Assembly: GCA_946811695.1 (NCBI GenBank)
Contig: OX328125.1
Span: forward strand, 95,548,760-95,612,759
Source of the DNA: Gonocerus acuteangulatus
Taxonomy: Eukaryota; Arthropoda; Insecta; Hemiptera; Coreidae
Length of the DNA: 64,000 nt
Direction of reading: 5' to 3'
The position numbers and the translations under genes are program-made. This document shows positions 60,780 to 64,000 of this stretch, one piece after another. Position 1 is the first letter of the stretch; the number at the start of each line of letters is the position of its first letter. Under the pieces are notes generated by a model. It saw only the letters and a list, made by a program, of their open reading frames with translations, made no database searches and was not told the DNA's origin.

Positions 60780-61391
60780 TGTTTACGATTGTGGTCACTC
60801 TACCATTTTTTATATGGTTTAGAGTAGACCACTGGCGGTGAAGGACTGCAGAGATTTGTACATAGGTTGAATTTAAAATCAGGATTTATTTGGAAAATAT
60901 AATTAATTAGATGGGGGTGTAAAGCCAAAAGCAGGAACATATTTATTGTTATTGGGTTAGTTAAATTTTGGATTATGATAAATGATGAGTTGCTGCTGAT
61001 GGTTGAACTGTTGAATGGTTTTGCTGGATCTTCATAAATGATAAATTAAGAGAGGTACCTGGTGTCTTGACGATTATGTGTTTAAGCATAATGTATAAGC
61101 CTTGTAATGTGCTGCATTTTCTTCTTTCTCTAATCCTGGTGGGCTGGCCAACACCATTCCTGCTCCCTTCGCTCGTCCTGGGTGGCTTAGATGTTTACTC
61201 CTCCATAATTGGTGTATGAAACTTGGGGAGAGAAAAACTTAGATGCTCCACACTTTGTCTGCTTGGTGACTATCTCTTCCCAACTTGTCTTTGCGTGCAG
61301 TTCGTACTGCCGCGGGCAAGTAGTTCCCGGGCACACCGCTAGGTGGCAGCACCTCACGGGGTATGTTTCGTTGAGCGGAGTGAAGCGAACA
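60780..61391 (-). repeat. BEL/Pao 5' LTR
   Basis: 612 bp, apparently identical to the other LTR and followed by TTTAT (61392-61396). It carries the same CCGCTAGGTGGCAG motif at 61336-61349. Confidence 0.95.
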
Positions 61392-61404
61392 TTTATCGTT
61401 TCAA

Positions 61405-61450
61405 AAAATTATTTATTTATTTAAATTTTAACGTCCATTATTATTAATTA
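61405..61450 (-). repeat. SINE-A tail fragment
   Basis: AATGGACGTTAAAATTTAAATAAAT on the minus strand matches the 3' end of SINE-A at 51068 and 8797. The body has not survived. Confidence 0.45.
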
Positions 61451-61815
61451 TGAATGTCAAGGACTTCGGAAATTGTTAAATTATTTTCATCTTAAGTTTT
61501 GAGCGAGATGAGAATAAAAGCTGACAATCGGTGCAGTAAAGGTCACTTTTGGTAGCTCTGGGATTATTACGACTCGTTGTGAAATATACTCTTCTGGGGC
61601 GGCACTTTGCCGTTTATGTACATTCAAACAATTAAAATCCTCCCAAAAAATAAGCATCTATAAATTTATATGTATAGTATTTTCAAGTCAAATTCATTTT
61701 TTTATAAATTAATTTCAGCCTTTTACATTTCTAAATCAACTTTTTCAAACGAAATTTAGCCTTTTCCATTTGAATATAAATTGGAAAAGGTTGAGTGTGT
61801 ATATATACACACACT

Positions 61816-61872
<57 letters not shown>

Positions 61873-63450
61873 ATAGATATATAGATATCAAAAAATTCCT
61901 AGGAACAAAGTTTTCCAGGCTTTCTATCGAAAATAAAAGTACCATTTCGACCAACATTTTATGCCAAAATTCTACACACATACCTCAGATAATCGATTTT
62001 TTAGCGAAGAACCTATTCCATAGAATTTTTTGGATTTTTAAATTACAGATCTCGATGAGATCTGCTATTGGTTTTTATTTGCAATTTTGGCTTCACCAGA
62101 CATTCAATTGTGGCCACCACATTGCGTTAGTTTTTCTAAAGTGACAACTCAAAATTCGGTTTTATTCACACCGTCATGGTTATCTTTATCAATCATCAAA
62201 ATTGTATGTACCTAGCTTCAGAGCTTGTGCACCAGAGGGCACTTGTGTCGCCCTTCCTTTCTTAATCCTAAGGCCCCTACAGAGGCAAGAGTGAAACATT
62301 TTCAGTTGAGATTTATTTTGAGTTGTGTCACTTTAGAAATACTAGTGCGATATATGAAACTACTTTTTTATGCTTAGTTAGTTATTTTTCGTGAAAAGAA
62401 GTAGTGTTCTGGCTGTTGGTATTGATATCTCTTAGCAGTGTATCTATTCCTGTTATGTATATATTGTAATAGTTAACTTGTGTATAGAGATGCAAATTAC
62501 AATGAGTCTTACGCAAACTCCCAATATTGACATCACTGCATAGCACTCTTGCATGTATATTGCATTTCCAAATCAGATTCAACCTGTTCTCTTTAAAATC
62601 CAATCCCGAAAATCAACGAGAAAAGGTTAAATTTGAAACTTGATACGTTGAATTTCTAAATGTCAAATGTTGTACTTGACTTAATGATATATTTGTTAAA
62701 TGTTTTCTTATAAAACTAATGTAATAAGTGAAACATGCAAGCCTTGTTTCGTCCTTTTTACGAGTTCCACGCCTCTCTTCCTGAGAAATCTTACTCAGGA
62801 AAATGTAGTGAAAAATCTAGGTAAAAGTGTAATGAAGTTTGGAAGAGATCAGGTACAAAATGGATTGAGGAAAGAGTCCACAGTGGCAAAACAAGAAGGG
62901 GAAAATGGAAAAAAATTATTACAATTAAAAATCATATGGGACTCCATGATTCTAGACGATCTATTCACAAATAATAATAATAATACAATTTGTATGTATA
63001 TTTTGAATTGCTGTTATTATTGAAACCTACAAATTACCCTTAAATTGTCGATATTCCATATTCGAGGTCGTCTTTCTTGTTGTGGAAGATAAAAAAAAAA
63101 AAAAATCTTGCCAATTTGAAACTTGCAAATGCTTTGAACTCTTGCATGGTCTTGAATTTCGCGCGTAAAGACGGCTAAAGGCGGGAGAAGTGAGTTCCTC
63201 CTTCCACCGCTAGATAGCAGGAGCGAACAGAGCGCTGTCTTGTGAAGTATCTTAGTTCGGCCGTATTTCGTCAGGTTGCGCTAGTACTTACTTCTCCAGC
63301 CATTCTCCACATTATTATTTTTTTTTAAAGGGTAATTACAATTAGTATGAAAGCCAGTAGCTACAATTCATTTATATATATATATTATTCTTATTCCAGG
63401 ACATATGTCTCTTAGAAATAATTTTGAATTTTAATAAGGTTGAAGCAATT
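61451..63450. other. no gene recognised; TA tract at 61820-61870
   Basis: AT-rich DNA. Around 61430-61640 are fragments similar to the interior of the 21322 hAT element (compare 61530-61560 with 21585-21610, in reverse). The 107-codon frame at 62700-63023 has no recognisable domain. 63207-63220 reads CCGCTAGATAGCAG, a degenerate version of the LTR motif. Confidence 0.35.
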
Positions 63451-63456
63451 TAAAAT

Positions 63457-63660
63457 TTAATTAATAGAGCTTGAATAGAAACTGGTGGAAGATGATTTAA
63501 AGACCTCTAGGTTGGTTGCGTGGCAGACAGAGAGAAGTAAGGAATCCCATAGCGAAGTGAAACTTGTGTTTTTCGAATCAAGTATGGTCGAAAGGAATAT
63601 TAAAATCGGAAGGACGAGAGGGGCTGTAGTTGGAACAGAGGATTTTAATGTAAGGAGTTG
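63457..63660 (-). pseudogene. possible 3' end of a LINE ORF2
   Basis: The minus-strand frame contains SLWDSLLLSVCHATNLEVFK. It resembles the SLWNSLPxxVxxATNLExFKxRL ending common to Jockey/CR1-type non-LTR retrotransposon polyproteins. Upstream residues are garbled, with frame loss, and the MITE at 63711 lies just beyond. Support is short and by pattern only. Confidence 0.4.
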
Positions 63661-63710
63661 AAAGGAATGAGAAGGTATTCGGGATTGAATGACTTGGCAA
63701 AGGATTGAGC

Positions 63711-63940
63711 CATGGGCGTATATAAAAAATAATTTATGGAATACTAACAATTTAGAACTTGGAATAGTTTTAACCAACTAAAACACTATTACACCCAAAA
63801 TAAAATATTTTTTATGAACTAAGTGATCTTATTTAATTTATTTTTAAGGGTTTAAAAACCATATTTACCTATCAACTCAAAATTTCGGGGAGGGGGGGGG
63901 GGGCTGCAGCCCCGTCAGCCTCCCCTTATATACACCCATG
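63711..63940. mobile_element. hAT-like MITE
   Basis: Inverted ends CATGGGCGTATATAA and CATGGGTGTATATAA (right, complement) are flanked by GATTGAGC (63703-63710) and GACTGAGC (63941-63948), an 8-bp repeat with one mismatch. The interior has a G run (63891-63903) and CTGCAG. A truncated relative is at 41693-41877. No coding sequence. Confidence 0.7.
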
Positions 63941-64000
63941 GACTGAGCCGAGGAAGTACTGGCGACGATAAACAGGAAATAGCCAATTCAACTCGCGGTA

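Larger units (their letters stand above)
55068..61391 (-). mobile_element. BEL/Pao LTR retrotransposon, internally deleted
   Basis: 6.3-kb element in minus orientation, bounded by 612-bp LTRs and a 5-bp duplication, TTTAT (55063-55067 and 61392-61396), as usual for this superfamily. From right to left it has: 5' LTR, a possible primer-binding site starting TGGTCCTCCGGGCAG just inside that LTR, a ~1.1-kb leader, a gag-protease-RT frame, then broken RNase H and integrase remnants, an AGGTGGGCGGTT purine-rich tract at the 3' LTR, and the 3' LTR. No envelope-like frame. It carries two frame breaks and lacks the integrase core. Confidence 0.95.

Noticed and set aside
55068..61391. Endogenous retrovirus
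   Set aside because: Gag type (DUF1759), RT and 5-bp target repeat are BEL/Pao, and no envelope frame is present.

Overview
This is an AT-rich, repeat-dense eukaryotic nuclear window with spliced genes. It is most likely from an arthropod with a large genome. The host genes match animal families: a mitochondrial pyruvate dehydrogenase E1 beta and a Jupiter/HN1 first exon. The repeats are typical of arthropods: BEL/Pao, piggyBac, PIF/Harbinger, pogo/Tigger, hAT, a Merlin/ISXO2 relative and tRNA-derived SINEs. I cannot name the species.

Layout. Host genes are confined to the first 3.3 kb. The 3' end of an unrecognised plus-strand gene (1-724) faces an intronless PDHB gene on the minus strand (1461-2519). 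PDHB shares a short divergent promoter region with the first coding exon of a Jupiter/JPT-like microtubule-associated gene (3182-3237, plus strand). No further Jupiter exon was recognised, so the rest of the window may be its first intron or intergenic DNA.

The other ~60 kb is layered mobile DNA. From left to right: a Harbinger MITE (7277-8051); a near-spacerless palindrome of ~8.9 kb (12380-21262) holding two mirrored pogo/Tigger copies; an ISXO2-like transposase remnant split by a hAT insertion (21159-21953); a larger Harbinger derivative (22193-23880); a fold-back element (24050-24345); two Harbinger MITEs sharing one target site and abutting a piggyBac (25312-28519); a tandem 143-bp repeat block (36.3-37.0 kb); a 4.9-kb inverted-repeat element packed with nested insertions (38882-43760); a SINE whose tail has expanded into a 1.23-kb minisatellite (49351-50580); a hAT element with long arms (51533-52458); a BEL/Pao retrotransposon with apparently identical LTRs and a gutted pol (55068-61391); and a hAT MITE (63711-63940). 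Three tRNA-derived SINE families (called A, B and C here) are scattered throughout, and long TA, CT and CA tracts often sit at element ends.

No operon or new enzymatic pathway is present. The most interesting material is structural: the giant palindrome and its breakpoint, the SINE-to-minisatellite conversion, hAT arms sharing one SINE junction, a PDHB poly(A) signal that appears SINE-derived, and a CTCF-like motif in both BEL LTRs. All comparisons were made by eye without database searches.
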